From Bos javanicus (lineage: Eukaryota; Chordata; Mammalia; Artiodactyla; Bovidae), in contig NC_083870.1 in the NCBI RefSeq assembly GCF_032452875.1, forward strand, positions 2,852,001 to 2,916,000: a stretch of 64,000 nucleotides of DNA. The letters run 5' to 3'. Below, in pieces: positions 11,026 to 21,150 of the stretch. How positions within the stretch are numbered: position 1 is the stretch's first letter; every line of letters begins with the position of its first letter. The notes beneath the pieces are model-generated. The model was not told where the DNA came from and did no database searches. It saw only the letters and a list, made by a program, of their open reading frames with translations. The position numbers were made by a program, and so were the translations under genes.

Positions 11026-11059
11026 TGTTTGTAAACCAAGTTTACTTGGTTTACAAACA
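11026..11059. repeat. perfect 15-bp inverted repeat, 4-nt loop
   Basis: The arms TGTTTGTAAACCAAG (11026-11040) and CTTGGTTTACAAACA (11045-11059) are exact reverse complements separated only by TTTA. Each arm contains TGTTTGTAAAC or TGTAAAC-like forkhead-type sites. The hairpin at 10964 lies 29 bp upstream. A 10-bp direct repeat CAGTTTACAC occurs between them at 10997-11006 and 11016-11025. Confidence 0.85.
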
Positions 11060-11555
11060 AGCCCAAGGGTCTGGCAGCCCTTCCCAAGTACGGATTGATG
11101 TTATGACCTTACATATGGAAGATAAATAAATCAGAAGTTCCCTAGATTTTTACTGTTTTTATAATTTAAGGAAATTACTAAACCTAATCTTCTCACAAGA
11201 AATTCCCAGGGTTTGTTTATTGGCCAGTTTATTACAAAGCCTTGTGACTTCACATTTAAATTGCAAATAGCTCTTTTGTGTGGACATTTGATTTGATCTT
11301 CAAAAGTCCATGATATTTTTCCATGGTTTTTGGTGGAATTGGTGGCTCCCATCCAGAAATCAATTAGTATACTTGAAATATAATAGATAACAGATAAGTA
11401 TAATAGTATAATAGGTAAGTAACTAATTTGGTTAAGTGAAAAAAAATGAATAAGTGAATTTGAAGATAGATTTCTTACTGCACTGTAACAACACACATTC
11501 AGATGCCTCCAATTATAATGCTTAAGAACTTTGCTTTTTTAAGATTAAATACTCA

Positions 11556-11762
11556 TTGTTGTTTTGTGGCTAAGTCATGTTCAACTCTTTTGTGACCCAT
11601 GGACTGTACCTGCCGGGCTCCTCTGTCCGTGGAATTTTCCAGGCAAGAATACTGGAGTGGATTGTCATTTCCTTCTCCAGGGGTTCTTCCCAACCCAGGG
11701 ATCGAACCTGTGTCTCCTGCTTGGCAGGAGGATTCTTCACCACTGAGACACCTGGGAAGCCC
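11556..11762 (-). mobile_element. Bov-tA SINE, antisense
   Basis: A full Bov-tA. In the plus-strand direction, the BovB-derived tail (GTTCAACTCTTTTGTGACCC, ATGGACTGTA) is followed by the tRNA-like head in reverse (GGGATCGAACCTGTGTCTCC, CACCACTGAGACACCTGGG). The flanks ATACTCAT and ATATTCAT may be an imperfect target duplication. Three overlapping frames (11564-11823, 11570-11773) are translations of the SINE. Confidence 0.95.
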
Positions 11763-11767
11763 ATATT

Positions 11768-11935
11768 CATCATTTATTCATTCATTCCACAAATATTTGT
11801 TCAATAACTCACTTAATTCCTGACCAAAAATTCCATGATAATAGGAAGCCTAGAACTATGTCATATTCAACTTTGCGTCTTCCACATTTTCTGGTATATA
11901 TGAAAGCTCAATAAGTATTTGTTTGGTAAACATAG
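11768..11935. mobile_element. two L2 3' ends, opposite orientation
   Basis: Positions 11768-11815 are an antisense L2 terminus (TTATTCATTCATTCCACAAA then TATTTGTTC). Positions 11850-11935 are a sense L2 terminus (GGTATATATGAAAGCTCAAT, AAGTATTTGTTTGG). Confidence 0.5.
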
Positions 11936-13014
11936 GAATTCTACTTATCTTTCTTCTTTTTTCCCCCAAGGAAATGCAGAACACATTTAAGCTAAGAATC
12001 TGATTTATGTACCCAGTTCTGAAATAACAGTAAATCATCAACAGATAGGATGCTTTGGTGGCCCTTTGGATATTCATAGCACAGACTCGCAAATTTGTAG
12101 CAACCCATTCATATGTTACTTCAACACATATCTATTAAGCACCCATCATTATGTACACACCAAGGATACACAGGTAAGCCTGATCTCTGCCAGATGATAC
12201 ATAATTTCAGAAATCTTAATTGATTGTGGGAGGAGGTAAGGGGAGATTAAGAGGCGTGACTGAGGGAAGAGGTGAGGAAAGCTAGGCCAAGTTCCTGCAA
12301 ACATTCTCAAACATGTGATGTGTAACTGAGATTTAAAAAAACTGAAAGGGACTGAGGGCCAGGCAAAGAGGCAGAGCTGGAGGTGTCACAGGACTCACCC
12401 AGGAAAACTCTAGCTCTGGCTGAAAAATCTTCCATCCCCAGCTCTTCAATGAAGATACCTAGAGTCAAAAATCACCTCCACCCTTGGGTCTACTGAAGGC
12501 CTAAGAGTAGTTTGAAATGAAGAGATAAAACACCCTGATCTGATTTCACCTCTACCTGCCTCTCCTTTTCTTTCTCAACAATAAGATCCATGGTGAACGA
12601 TGAGAATGGGCTTGACAGGGGGAATTTTCTTTGAAGAGGAAAAAGCATGTGTGAGGCCTGAAGGTAAGAGATAACTGGTCCCTTAGAGGAACTGAAAGAA
12701 ACTCAATAAGGGGAGTGGGTAATGAGGCTAGAGAGGCAGGCAGGGGAAAAGTCTGCACAGCCCTGTGGTCCGTGCAAGGAATTTGTCCCAAATCCCAAGA
12801 ACAAAGGAGTTGGGCTTGAGAGGGATGTGACATCACTCACATTTATACTTTTAAAATATCTTCCTGGCTGCAGAGATTCCATCAGGAAGCACTTGTCCAG
12901 CTGAGTAATGATGGTGACCCAGGCTGGGTCGTGGCAAATGTTAAGAAGTAGATGAATTCAGGAAATGTTTAGGAGCTAGAATCCAAAGAGCCTAATGATT
13001 CTTAGAGCACAGAC

Positions 13015-13190
13015 TGAGCTCTTTCTATATAACAGGCACAAAGCATCTTATTTAATTCTAACTCTGTGGATTGTCTCTATCATTAGCTCCATTTCTAAAG
13101 AAGAAATGGAGACATCAAGTGGAGGAAATTGCAAAAGACCGCCCACTTTGTCAATGGCTGGTCTAAGATGCAGGCCTACACACAAGCTCC
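13015..13190 (-). mobile_element. MIR SINE, antisense, inside L2
   Basis: ATAACAGGCACAAAGCATCT, TATTTAATTCTAACTCTGTG, GAAGAAATGGAGACATCAAG and ATGCAGGCCTACACACAAG follow the reverse-complement MIR order. Confidence 0.6.
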
Positions 13191-13299
13191 CATCCTCCAA
13201 CCCTGCCCTCTTAATCCTCATGCCCTCCCATTCGGGTGTCTGGATGGAGCAAAAGTGAGAAATGGTGGTGCTAATGTCAAAGTTCAGGTTCTCTGTACA

Positions 13300-13735
13300 C
13301 TATTGCTAAATTGAATCTCAGAGACAGAGATTTGGGTGAAGTAGAAAATGATAGTTTTATTACTATACTCCTAGGCAAAGGTGACCACATTGGGCTAATG
13401 TTCTTGAAACTGTGTATGTCCTTCCTTGGAGATGGGTTGGTGTTGAGGTAAGTAGGAGTCAACATTATCAACCTTCAGGTCCACCTGGTCTGGGGTTTAT
13501 TGCTATGAGCAGCAGACCAACATTAACTTCTCCCACCTGGAGGGTTGGGGGGAGGTGGGGTGGTCTCAGCATCTGTAAGTAGCTCAAAGATATTATTGTA
13601 TGTATTTGTTGATGGGGAATAGGACCTTACCCCAAGGCTGCTCTTGACTGTTTCTCCCTGGTCTCACAACTAGTTAACAACTTCTAGTTAACAACTGCGT
13701 GAATCTGCCCATTTGAACTCAGAAAAGGTCATGGA
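13300..13735 (-). mobile_element. probable solo LTR of an endogenous retrovirus
   Basis: A block that interrupts the L2 and looks like an antisense ruminant LTR (GACAGAGATTTGGGTGAAG, CTCCTAGGCAAAGGTGACC, CTTCTCCCACCTGGAGGG, AGGACCTTACCCCAAGG). It has no coding content. Near its right end a 14-bp unit is tandemly duplicated: CTAGTTAACAACT at 13670-13682 and again at 13684-13696. I cannot fix TG/CA termini or a target duplication, so the class is left open. Confidence 0.35.
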
Positions 13736-14000
13736 GGCTTAATGAAGGCTGTTCCCTGTAATCTAAGAAATCGGGGACACAGAACAGCTTTGTGCCTAGG
13801 AGGCTTACAGAGCCCTTGTGTGCATCAGTGACATTTATGGAGGTGGAAAACATAAAAGGATTCACGAATTTGGGTGGGAATAAAGTTACGTGTTCAGTTT
13901 TCAGCGTGCGTGTGAGATCTCCAAATGGAAACAAGCAGTAAGTAGGCTGGACTCAGGACACAGGTTTGGTGGTAGGCAAGGTAAACACACAGATGAGACT

Positions 14001-14319
14001 CATCAGCACATCAGCGATGATTACACTTCATAGGCTTCCTCCCTGAGAATGATGTTGAGTGTGGGAACAAACTTCAAAGTGCAGAAGAAATGAGAAAATG
14101 CCAGTGGTAATGAGCCTGATTTGGCCAGGGCTCTGGGACCTCCTGGAATGTGTCCTAGTAAGCTCATCCAACTCTGCGCCTGGGTCTTGCCCATTAGCAC
14201 TCAAAAGGTGTGTTGTCAGGCCCCAGGCACTATGGAAGCTCAGCCTTCCAGCCATTGGCGCCTGCTTTGCAACAATGCCACGGGAGCTGCTTTAATACTG
14301 ATTAACTCCTCCTTTTATT
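14001..14319. other. unique sequence
   Basis: I see nothing recognisable. The short frames at 14028-14321 overlap on both strands and show no domain. Confidence 0.35.
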
Positions 14320-14392
14320 AATTTTTTACAAATTTAGTCATTTTAATTGGAGGCTAATTACTTTACAATAGTGTAGTGGTTTTGCCAGACAT
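14320..14392 (-). mobile_element. L1 3' terminus, antisense
   Basis: ATTTTAATTGGAGGCTAATT, ACTTTACAATAGTGTAGTGG and TTTTGCCAGACATT are the reverse complement of the artiodactyl L1 3' end (compare 18080-18150 in sense). It is a very short tail-only copy. Confidence 0.75.
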
Positions 14393-14689
14393 TAGTCACA
14401 TTTCCACACTGCCTGCCAAACAGTAACAGACAGGTAATGTACTGTGTCATTAGCACATCCCTGTCTATTTAAAAACCTCCAGAGAAACAAGCAGATGAGC
14501 CTTGGAGTTAGCTCAGCGGTGGTATTATTGCTTGGCTAATTATAAACAGCATTCTCAGAATTCTAGAAAACATGAAGCGGGGCACAGCCCCTATCTGCCC
14601 TGAGGAGCCAGGAGTAGCTGCTGAAACATACCAACTCAACACTCAACACACGGGGAGTTAAAATGGGATAAGACAGCTTGGCACAGCTG

Positions 14690-15235
14690 TGAATCCAGAA
14701 ATAGGGCACAGTGTGTCAGTCCAGGGACCCTCTTCTGGTGTCTGACCCTTTGTCTCCTCCCCCCATGAATCAGGGCTGGCCTGGTGTGGCCAGTAGAATG
14801 CAGCAGAAGTGCATGATTTTCAAAGCTCCAGTCTTTCCTGATGATGAATAACACTGCAGGTTCCACTTTGGTCTCTTGCGTAGCTCACTCAGACCGTGGT
14901 CATGCTCACCACATTGTGAAGACACACAAGCAGCCCTGTGGAGAGGCCCATGTGCTCTGGGAATTCAGACCCCCTGCCAACAGCCAGTCAGCACCAACTT
15001 GCCAGTCATGTAAGTGAGACATTTGATGTTCCAGCCTCAGTCAAGCCTTCAGATGATGTGGCCACAGCTGACATCTAACCGGAACTTTATAAAAAACCAC
15101 CAAGCTAGAGGCACCCGACCAAGCTAGTCTCAAATTCCCTACCAACAATAATTGCTAGAGATAATAAATAAATATTATTGTCTCAAGTCACTGAGTTTTT
15201 ATGTGATTTGTTACATTGGCTAACTCAGTTGGTTA
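14690..15235 (+). mobile_element. MLT1-type (ERVL-MaLR) LTR, sense
   Basis: An ancient mammalian LTR is recognised by AGGGCTGGCCTGGTGTGGCC, TAGAATGCAGCAGAAGTG, CACACAAGCAGCCCTGTGGA, ACAGCTGACATCTAACCGG and the 3' block AGATAATAAATAAATATTAT with TGTCTCAAGTCACTGAG. AATAAATAAA contains a potential polyadenylation signal. There is no internal retroviral sequence, consistent with a solo LTR. The left edge is approximate. Confidence 0.75.
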
Positions 15236-15264
15236 GAACTGGGTCCAGGGTAGGGAAAGAATAT

Positions 15265-15490
15265 CAACTGAACCCCCACTCTGTCTCAGGAACTTATATA
15301 TATGATCTCATTTAATCCTCACAGCATCCTAATGAGATAGATATGAGTTCTATTTTATAGATGAAAAATATCAAGGCACCAAGTATAAAAGATTGCAAAG
15401 CTTGCCCACGCCCAGTCCCATAACTGGAAAATGCAGAACCAGGGTTTGAATCCTGACTTGCCTACCTTCAAAGCTTCAGCTGTTTTTATC
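15265..15490 (-). mobile_element. MIR SINE, antisense
   Basis: ATGATCTCATTTAATCCTCA, CAGCATCCTAATGAGATAG, TTCTATTTTATAGATG and CCAGGGTTTGAATCCTGACT trace a nearly full MIR in reverse. Confidence 0.85.
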
Positions 15491-15518
15491 ACCATCTTCT
15501 TCTGTCCTTGAAAATAAG

Positions 15519-15650
15519 CAGCCTCAGACTCTGGCTCTAGCTCTGCCACTGAATATCTCAGTGATTTGGAGAAATTTTTCATTCCCCTAGGCTCATTTTC
15601 TCTCCTGTAAAGTGGGAGAATCAGTCTTTAGCCTCTGAGGTCTCAGCACT
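15519..15650 (+). mobile_element. MIR SINE, sense
   Basis: CAGACTCTGGCTCTAGCTCT, GCCACTGAATATCTCAGTG and TCTCTCCTGTAAAGTGGGAG follow the MIR core in sense. It directly adjoins an antisense MIR, so the pair is tail-to-head inverted. Confidence 0.7.
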
Positions 15651-16054
15651 AATATTCTTTGACCCTCTGGTCCCATATCACTACATCTACCTTCCTTCTA
15701 GGACAGGTTGTTCTCAAAGACTTCCCTCTGGCTCTTCCCCATCTCCTTGAAGAGTTGGCTTCAATTGTAGCAAAAGGGTCTTAGGTTAGACTTAAGAAAT
15801 CTTTGGGAGTTCTAAGAAACCCAAGTTACCAAGAAAACACAAGAAATTTGCTTCCCTGAGACTTTTCAAAACAATGTAAATAACAGTCTGTCTAGGAACT
15901 CTTAAACTACCTGGACAAATTAGAAAGAAATGAAGCTAAGTTTAAGAGAAACCAGGTAATGAGCTTTTAGTCATTTCTATCTTGCACATACTATCTTCAG
16001 GAGAACTATGGAATGAATAAATAAATAATGGTCCTTTTCCCTTGTGTCAGTGGA
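15651..16054. other. unique sequence
   Basis: I see nothing recognisable. Confidence 0.35.
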
Positions 16055-16200
16055 AATGAGCTGGTGTGACATGAGCAAGTTATTTAACCATTCTGAGCCT
16101 CAATTTCCTTATCTGTAAATAGTAACTGATTTAAAAGGATTGTAATAATTATAAAACACAATGATGCATATTAAGCCCTTAGCAGAATCTCTGGAAGATA
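16055..16200 (+). mobile_element. MIR SINE, sense
   Basis: GACATGAGCAAGTTATTTAA, CCATTCTGAGCCTCAATTTC, CTTATCTGTAAATAGTAAC and TAAGCCCTTAGCAGAATCTC are the MIR core and 3' region. Confidence 0.8.
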
Positions 16201-16550
16201 GAGTGCTGTTGGTTGTTGCTGAGTCGCTCAGTCATGTCCAACTCTGCAACCCCATGGACTGCAGCATTCCAGGCTTCCCTGTCCTTCACCACCTCCTGGA
16301 GCATGCTCAAACTCATGTCAGTTGAGTCAGTGATGCCATCTGACTATCTCATCCTCTGTCATCCACTTCTCCTCCTGCCTTCAATCTTTCCCAGCACCAG
16401 GGTCTTTTCTAATGAGTTGGCTTTTTGCATTAAGTGGCCATAGTATTGGAGTTTCAATTTCAGCATCAGTCCTTCCAGTGGATATTCAAAATTGATTTCA
16501 TTTAGGATTGACTGGTTTGATCTCCTTTCAGTCCAAGGGACTCTCAAGAG

Positions 16551-17306
16551 AAAGTGGAATAGAACTAGAGGAATCAACCTTCCTGACTTCAGACTATACT
16601 ACAGAGCTACAGTCATCAAGACAGTATGGTACTGGCTCAAAGACAGAAATATAGATCAGTAGAACAAAATAGAAAGCTCAGAGATAAATCCACGCACCTT
16701 TGGACACATTATCTTTGACAAAGGAGACAAAAATATACAATGGAGAAAAAACAATCTCTAACAAGTGAGACTGGGAAAACTGGTCAACCACCTATAAAAG
16801 AATGAAACTAGAACTCTTTCTAACACCATACACAAAATTAAACGCAACATGGATTAAAGATCTAAATGTAAGACCAGAAAGTATAAAACTCTTAGAGGAA
16901 AACACAAGCAGAACCCTCTTTAGCATAAACTACCACAAGATCTTCTATGGCCCACCTCCCAGAGTAATGGAAATAAAAATAAGCAAATGGGACCTAATTA
17001 AACTTAAAAGCTTTTGCACAACGAAGGAAACTATAAGCAAGATGAAAAGGCAACCTTCAGAATGGGATAAAATAATAGCAAATGAAACAACTGACAAAGA
17101 ATTAATCTCCAAAATATGCAAGCAGCTAAAGCAGCTCATACCATAAAAATGAACAACCCAATCACAAAGTGGGCCAAAGAACTAAACAGACATTTCTCCA
17201 AAGCAGACATACAGATGGATAATAAACACATGAAAAGATGCTCAGCATCACTCATTATTCAAGAATTGCAAATCAAAACATGAGGTATCATCTCACACTG
17301 GTCAGA

Positions 17307-17337
<31 letters not shown>

Positions 17338-18178
17338 ATCGCTTTAGTCGTGTCCGACTCTGTGCAAATGGCCACCATCAAAAAGTCTACAAACAATTAA
17401 TGCTGGAGAGCATGTGAAGAAAAGGGAGCTCTCTTATACTTTTGGTGGGAATGCAAACTGGTACAGCCACTATGGAGAACAGTGTGGAGATTCTTTAAAA
17501 AACTGGAAATAGAACTGCCATATGACCTAGCAATCCCACTGCTGGGCATACACATCAAGGAAACCATAATTGAAAGAAACCCCAATGTTCATCACAGCAC
17601 TGTTTACAATAGCTAGGACATGGAAGCAACCTAGATGTCTATCAGCAGATGAATGGGTAAGGAAGTTGTGGTAGATGTACACAATGGAATATTACTAAGC
17701 TACAAAAAAGAATGCATTTGAGTCAGTTCTAATGAGGTGGATGAAACTGGAATCTATTATACAAAGTGAAGTTAGTCAGAAAGAGAAACACCAATACAAT
17801 ATATTAAAAGATGGTAACAATGATCCTATATGCAGGGCAGCAAAAGACACACAGATGTAACGAACAGACTTTTGGACTCTGTGGGAGAAGGCGAGGGTGG
17901 GATGATTTAAGAGAATAGCATTGAAACATGTATATTAACATATGTAAAATAGATGACCAGTGAAAGTTTGATGCATGAAGAAGGGCCCTCAAAGCCAGTG
18001 CTCGGGGACAACTCTGAGGGATGGGGTGAGCAGGGAGTTGGGAGGGGGGTTCATGATGGGGAGACATATGTACACCCATCACTGATTCATGTCAATGTAT
18101 GGCAAAAAAACACCACAATATTGTAAAGTAACTATCCTCCAATAAAAATAAATTAATTATTTTTTAAAAAAAAAGAGA
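16551..18178 (+). mobile_element. L1 3' 1.6 kb inserted into BovB, 12-bp TSD
   Basis: A 5'-truncated artiodactyl L1 comprising the ORF2 C-terminal third, the 3' UTR and an A-rich tail. The frame at 16802-17146 (114 codons) carries ORF2 C-terminal sequence (FLTPYTKLNATWIKD, KISKWDLIKLKSFCTTKET). A second, broken part covers 17420-17790. The target duplication GACTCTCAAGAG is exact at 16539-16550 and 18179-18190 and consists of BovB sequence, so this L1 is younger than the BovB. A Bov-A2 piece with a CTG run sits inside it. Confidence 0.95.
17310..17363 (-). mobile_element. Bov-A2 terminal fragment with (CTG)9
   Basis: Inside the L1, nine uninterrupted CTG units (17310-17336) lead into CATCGCTTTAGTCGTGTCCG then ACTCTGTGC. 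This is the reverse-complemented 3' end of a Bov-A2, whose tail is normally (GCA)n. Only ~54 bp of the SINE are present. The L1 resumes at AATGGCCACCATCAAAAAG. Confidence 0.85.
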
Positions 18179-19727
18179 GACTCTCAAGAGTCTTCTCAAA
18201 CACCACAGCAAAAAGGCAACAATTTTTTAGCACTCAGCCTTTTTTATGGTCCAACTCTCACATCCATGCATGACTACTGCAAAAACCATAGCTTTGACTA
18301 TACGGACTTTTGTTGACTAAGTCTCTGCTTTTTAATATTCTGTCCAGGTTTGTCATAGCTTTTCTTCCAAGAAGCAAACGTCTTTTGATTTGGTGGCTAC
18401 AGTCACAATCTGCAGTAATTTTGGAGCTGAAGAAAATAAAGTCTGTCACTGCTTCCATTGTTTCCCCATCTATTAGCCATGAAGTGATAGGACCGATTGC
18501 CATGATCTTAGTTTTTCGAATGTTGAGTTGTAAGCCAGATTTTTCACTCTCCTCTTTCACCTTCATCAAGAGGCTCTTTAGTTCCCCTTCACTTTCTGCC
18601 ATAAGGGTGGTGTCATCTGCATATCTGAGGTTATTGATAATTCTCCCAGAAATCTTGATTTAGGCTTGTGCTTCATCTAGCCCAGCATTTCACATGATGT
18701 ACTCTGCATAGAAGTTAAATAAGCAGGGTGAAAATGCACAGCCTTGACATATTCCTTTCCTAATTTAGAACCAGTCCATTGTTCCATGTCTAGTTCTAAC
18801 TATTGCTTCTTGACCTGCATAAAGATTTCTCAGGAGGCAGGTGAATTGGTCCAGTATGCCCATCTCTTGAAGAATTTTCCAGTTTGTGTGATCCACACAG
18901 TCAAAGGCTTTAGCATTGTCAATGAAGCAGAAGCAGATGTTTTTCTGGAATTCTGTTGCCTTTTCTATGATCCAACTGATAGTGGAAATTTGATCTCTGG
19001 TTCCTCTGCCTTTTCTAAAACCAGCTTGAACATCTGGAAGTTCATGATTCACATACTGTTGAAGCCTGGCTTGGAGAATTTTGAATATTACTTTGTTAGC
19101 ATGTAAAATGAGTGCATTGTGCAGTTTGAACATCCTTCAGCATTGCTCTTTGGGGTTAGAATGAAAGCTGACCTTTTCCAGTCCTGTGGTCACTGCTGAG
19201 TTTTCCAAATTTGCTGGCATATTGAGTGCAGCACTTTAACAGCATCATCTCTCAGGACTTGAAATAGCTCAACAGGAATTTCATCACCTCATCCACACCA
19301 TTTCTGTCCTTTATTGTGCCCATCTTTGCATGAAATGTTCCCTTGGTATCTCTAATTTTCTTGAGGAGATCTCCAGTCTTTCCCATTCTATTTTTTTCCT
19401 CTATTCCTTTGTATTGGTCACTTAGGAAGGCTTTCTTATTTCTCCTTGCTATTCTTTGGAATTCTGCATTCAGATGGGTATATCTTTCCTATTCTCCTTT
19501 GCCTTTCACTTCTCTTCTTTTCTCAGTAAGTCCTCTTCAGACAATCATTTTGCCTTTCTTTTTCTTGAGGATGGTCTTGATCACTGTCCCCTGTACAATG
19601 TCATGAACCTCCGTCCATACATCTTCAGGCACTCTCAGATCTAATCCCTTGAATCTACTTCTCACTTCCACTGTATAATCATAAGGGATTTGATTTAGGT
19701 CATACTGCATGGTCTAGTGGTTTTCCC

Positions 19728-20001
19728 TGCTGCTGCTGCTAAGTCACTTCAGTCATGTCTGACTCTGTGTGACCCCATAGACAGCAGCCCACCAGTCTCC
19801 CCCATCCCTGGGATTCTCCAGGCAAGAACACTGGAGTGGGTTGCCATTTCCTTCTCCAATGCATGAAAGTGAAAAGTGAAAGTGAAGTTGCTCAGTCATG
19901 TCCAACTCTTAGCGACCCCATGGACTGCAGCCTTCCAGGCTCCTCCATGCATGGGATTTTCCAGGCAAGGGTACTGGAGTGGGGTGCCATTGCCTTCTCT
20001 G
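19728..20001 (-). mobile_element. Bov-A2 SINE, antisense, inside BovB
   Basis: A full dimeric Bov-A2: CTGCTGCTGCTAAGTCACTT opens the first monomer, GCATGAAAGTGAAAAGTGAA links to the second, and GCCATTGCCTTCTC closes it. The flanks AGTGGTTTTCCCT (19716-19728) and AGTGGTTTCCCCT (20002-20014) look like a slightly diverged target duplication. Confidence 0.95.
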
Positions 20002-20494
20002 AGTGGTTTCCCCTACTTTCTTCAATTTAAGTCTGAATTTTGAAATAAGGAGTTCATGATCTGAGCCATAGTCAGCTGCTGCCAGTCTTGTTTTTGCTGA
20101 CTGTATAGAGCTTCTGCATCTTTGGCTGCAAAGAATATAATCAATCTTATTTTGGTATTGACCATCTGGTGATGTCTATGTGCAGTCATCTCTTGTGTTG
20201 TTGGAAGAGTGTGTTTGCTTTAACCAGTGTGTTCTCTTGGCAAAACTCTGTTCGCCTTTTCCCTGCTTCATTTTGTATTCCAAGGCCAAATTTGCCTGTT
20301 ACTCAAGTTAACACTTGACTTACTACTTTTCCATTCCAGTCCCCTATGATGAAAAGGACATTCTTTTTTTGGTGTTAGTTCTAGAAGGTCTTGTAGGTCT
20401 TCATAGACCCATTCAACTTCAGCTTCTTTGGGATTAGTGGCTTGGGCATGACTTTGATTACTGTGATATTGGATAGATTGTGCTCAATAGCATG

Positions 20495-21150
20495 TATACA
20501 ATGGAATATTACTCAGCTCAGTTGTATCCGATTCTTTGCAACCCCATGGACTGTAGCCCACCAGGTTCTCCTGTCCATAGAATTCTCCAGGCAAGAGTAC
20601 TGGAGTGGGTAGCCATTCCTGATCCAGGGATTGAACCCGTGTCTTCTGCATTGCAGGCAGATTCTTTATCATTGATCCACAAGGGAAGACCTGTTAAAAG
20701 AATGAAATAATCCACTTGTAGCAATGTGGATGGATCTGGATACTATCATATCAATATTAAGTGAAGTTAGAAAGGGAGAAACAAATATCATGTGAAGTCA
20801 CTTATATGTGAAATATAAAAAAGATGATACAGATGAACTTATTTACAAAACAGAAAGACTTAGACCCACAGACTTAGAGAATGAATTTATTTTTACCAGT
20901 GGGAAGGAATAGATAGGTACTTTGGGATTGACATGTATACACTGCTATATTTTAAATAGATAACCAACAGGGAGCTACTGTGTAGCACAGGGAACTCTGC
21001 TCAGTATTCTATAATAGCCTAAATGGGGAAAGAATTTGAAAAAGAAAAGATATATGTTTATGTATAACTCAATCACTTTGCTGTACATCTGAAACTAACA
21101 CAAATTTATTAATCAAGTATACTCCAATATAAAATAAATATTTTTTAAAA
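20495..21150 (+). mobile_element. older L1 3' end, interrupted by Bov-tA
   Basis: TATACAATGGAATATTACTC (the MEYYS codons of ORF2) is cut by a Bov-tA, then continues with AAAGAATGAAATAATCCAC, GTAGCACAGGGAACTCTGC, CACTTTGCTGTACATCTGAA and ACTCCAATATAAAATAAAT. This is an artiodactyl L1 3' UTR. It is more diverged than the L1 at 16551. Confidence 0.85.
20517..20695 (-). mobile_element. Bov-tA SINE, antisense, inside L1
   Basis: CAGTTGTATCCGATTCTTTG, GCAAGAGTACTGGAGTGGGT and the tRNA-like head GGGATTGAACCCGTGTCTTC in reverse identify a Bov-tA. A short internal part between the two halves is missing. Frames 20480-20724 are translations of the SINE. Confidence 0.9.

Larger units (their letters stand above)
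9092..11555. other. 2.4-kb unique stretch, no gene recognised
   Basis: This is the longest stretch of the window without a young repeat. I found no exon, RNA gene or family I can name. The frames here (at most 121 codons, e.g. 9790-10098 and 11131-11496) lack any recognisable domain. The only notable structure is the pair of perfect hairpins at 10964-11059, listed separately. Confidence 0.4.
12100..14000 (-). mobile_element. long decayed L2, antisense, with insertions
   Basis: This can be followed as one antisense L2. It starts with the 3' end block (ATCTATTAAGCACCCATCAT), continues with the GAGGCTAGAGAGGCAGGCAG and ATCTTCCTGGCTGCAGAG segments, and reaches AAATGTTTAGGAGCTAGAAT near 12990. 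The more 5' L2 part resumes at about 13830 (GTGACATTTATGGAGGTGG, GTGAGATCTCCAAATGG). The gap is occupied by a MIR and an LTR-like segment, which therefore inserted later. No frame survives. Confidence 0.6.
16205..20478 (-). mobile_element. nearly full-length BovB, antisense, twice interrupted
   Basis: One BovB copy read on the minus strand. The 3' terminus lies at 16205-16550, the C-terminal region at 18191-18600, the YADD region near 18610-18635, the reverse transcriptase domain to about 19320, the linker region to 19720, and part of the endonuclease at 20015-20478. An L1 (16551-18178) and a Bov-A2 (19728-20001) split it. Remaining frames are short: 18258-18602 (114 codons, with SDFIF-type and LKSRD segments) and 18765-19133 (122 codons, with the motif-A segment CFIDNAKAFDCVDH). 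Stops and frameshifts show it is inactive. It is truncated within the endonuclease, next to an older L1. Confidence 0.93.

Noticed and set aside
13670..13696. CRISPR-like or functional direct repeat
   Set aside because: Only two 13-bp units with a 1-bp spacer; a simple local duplication inside an LTR-like segment.
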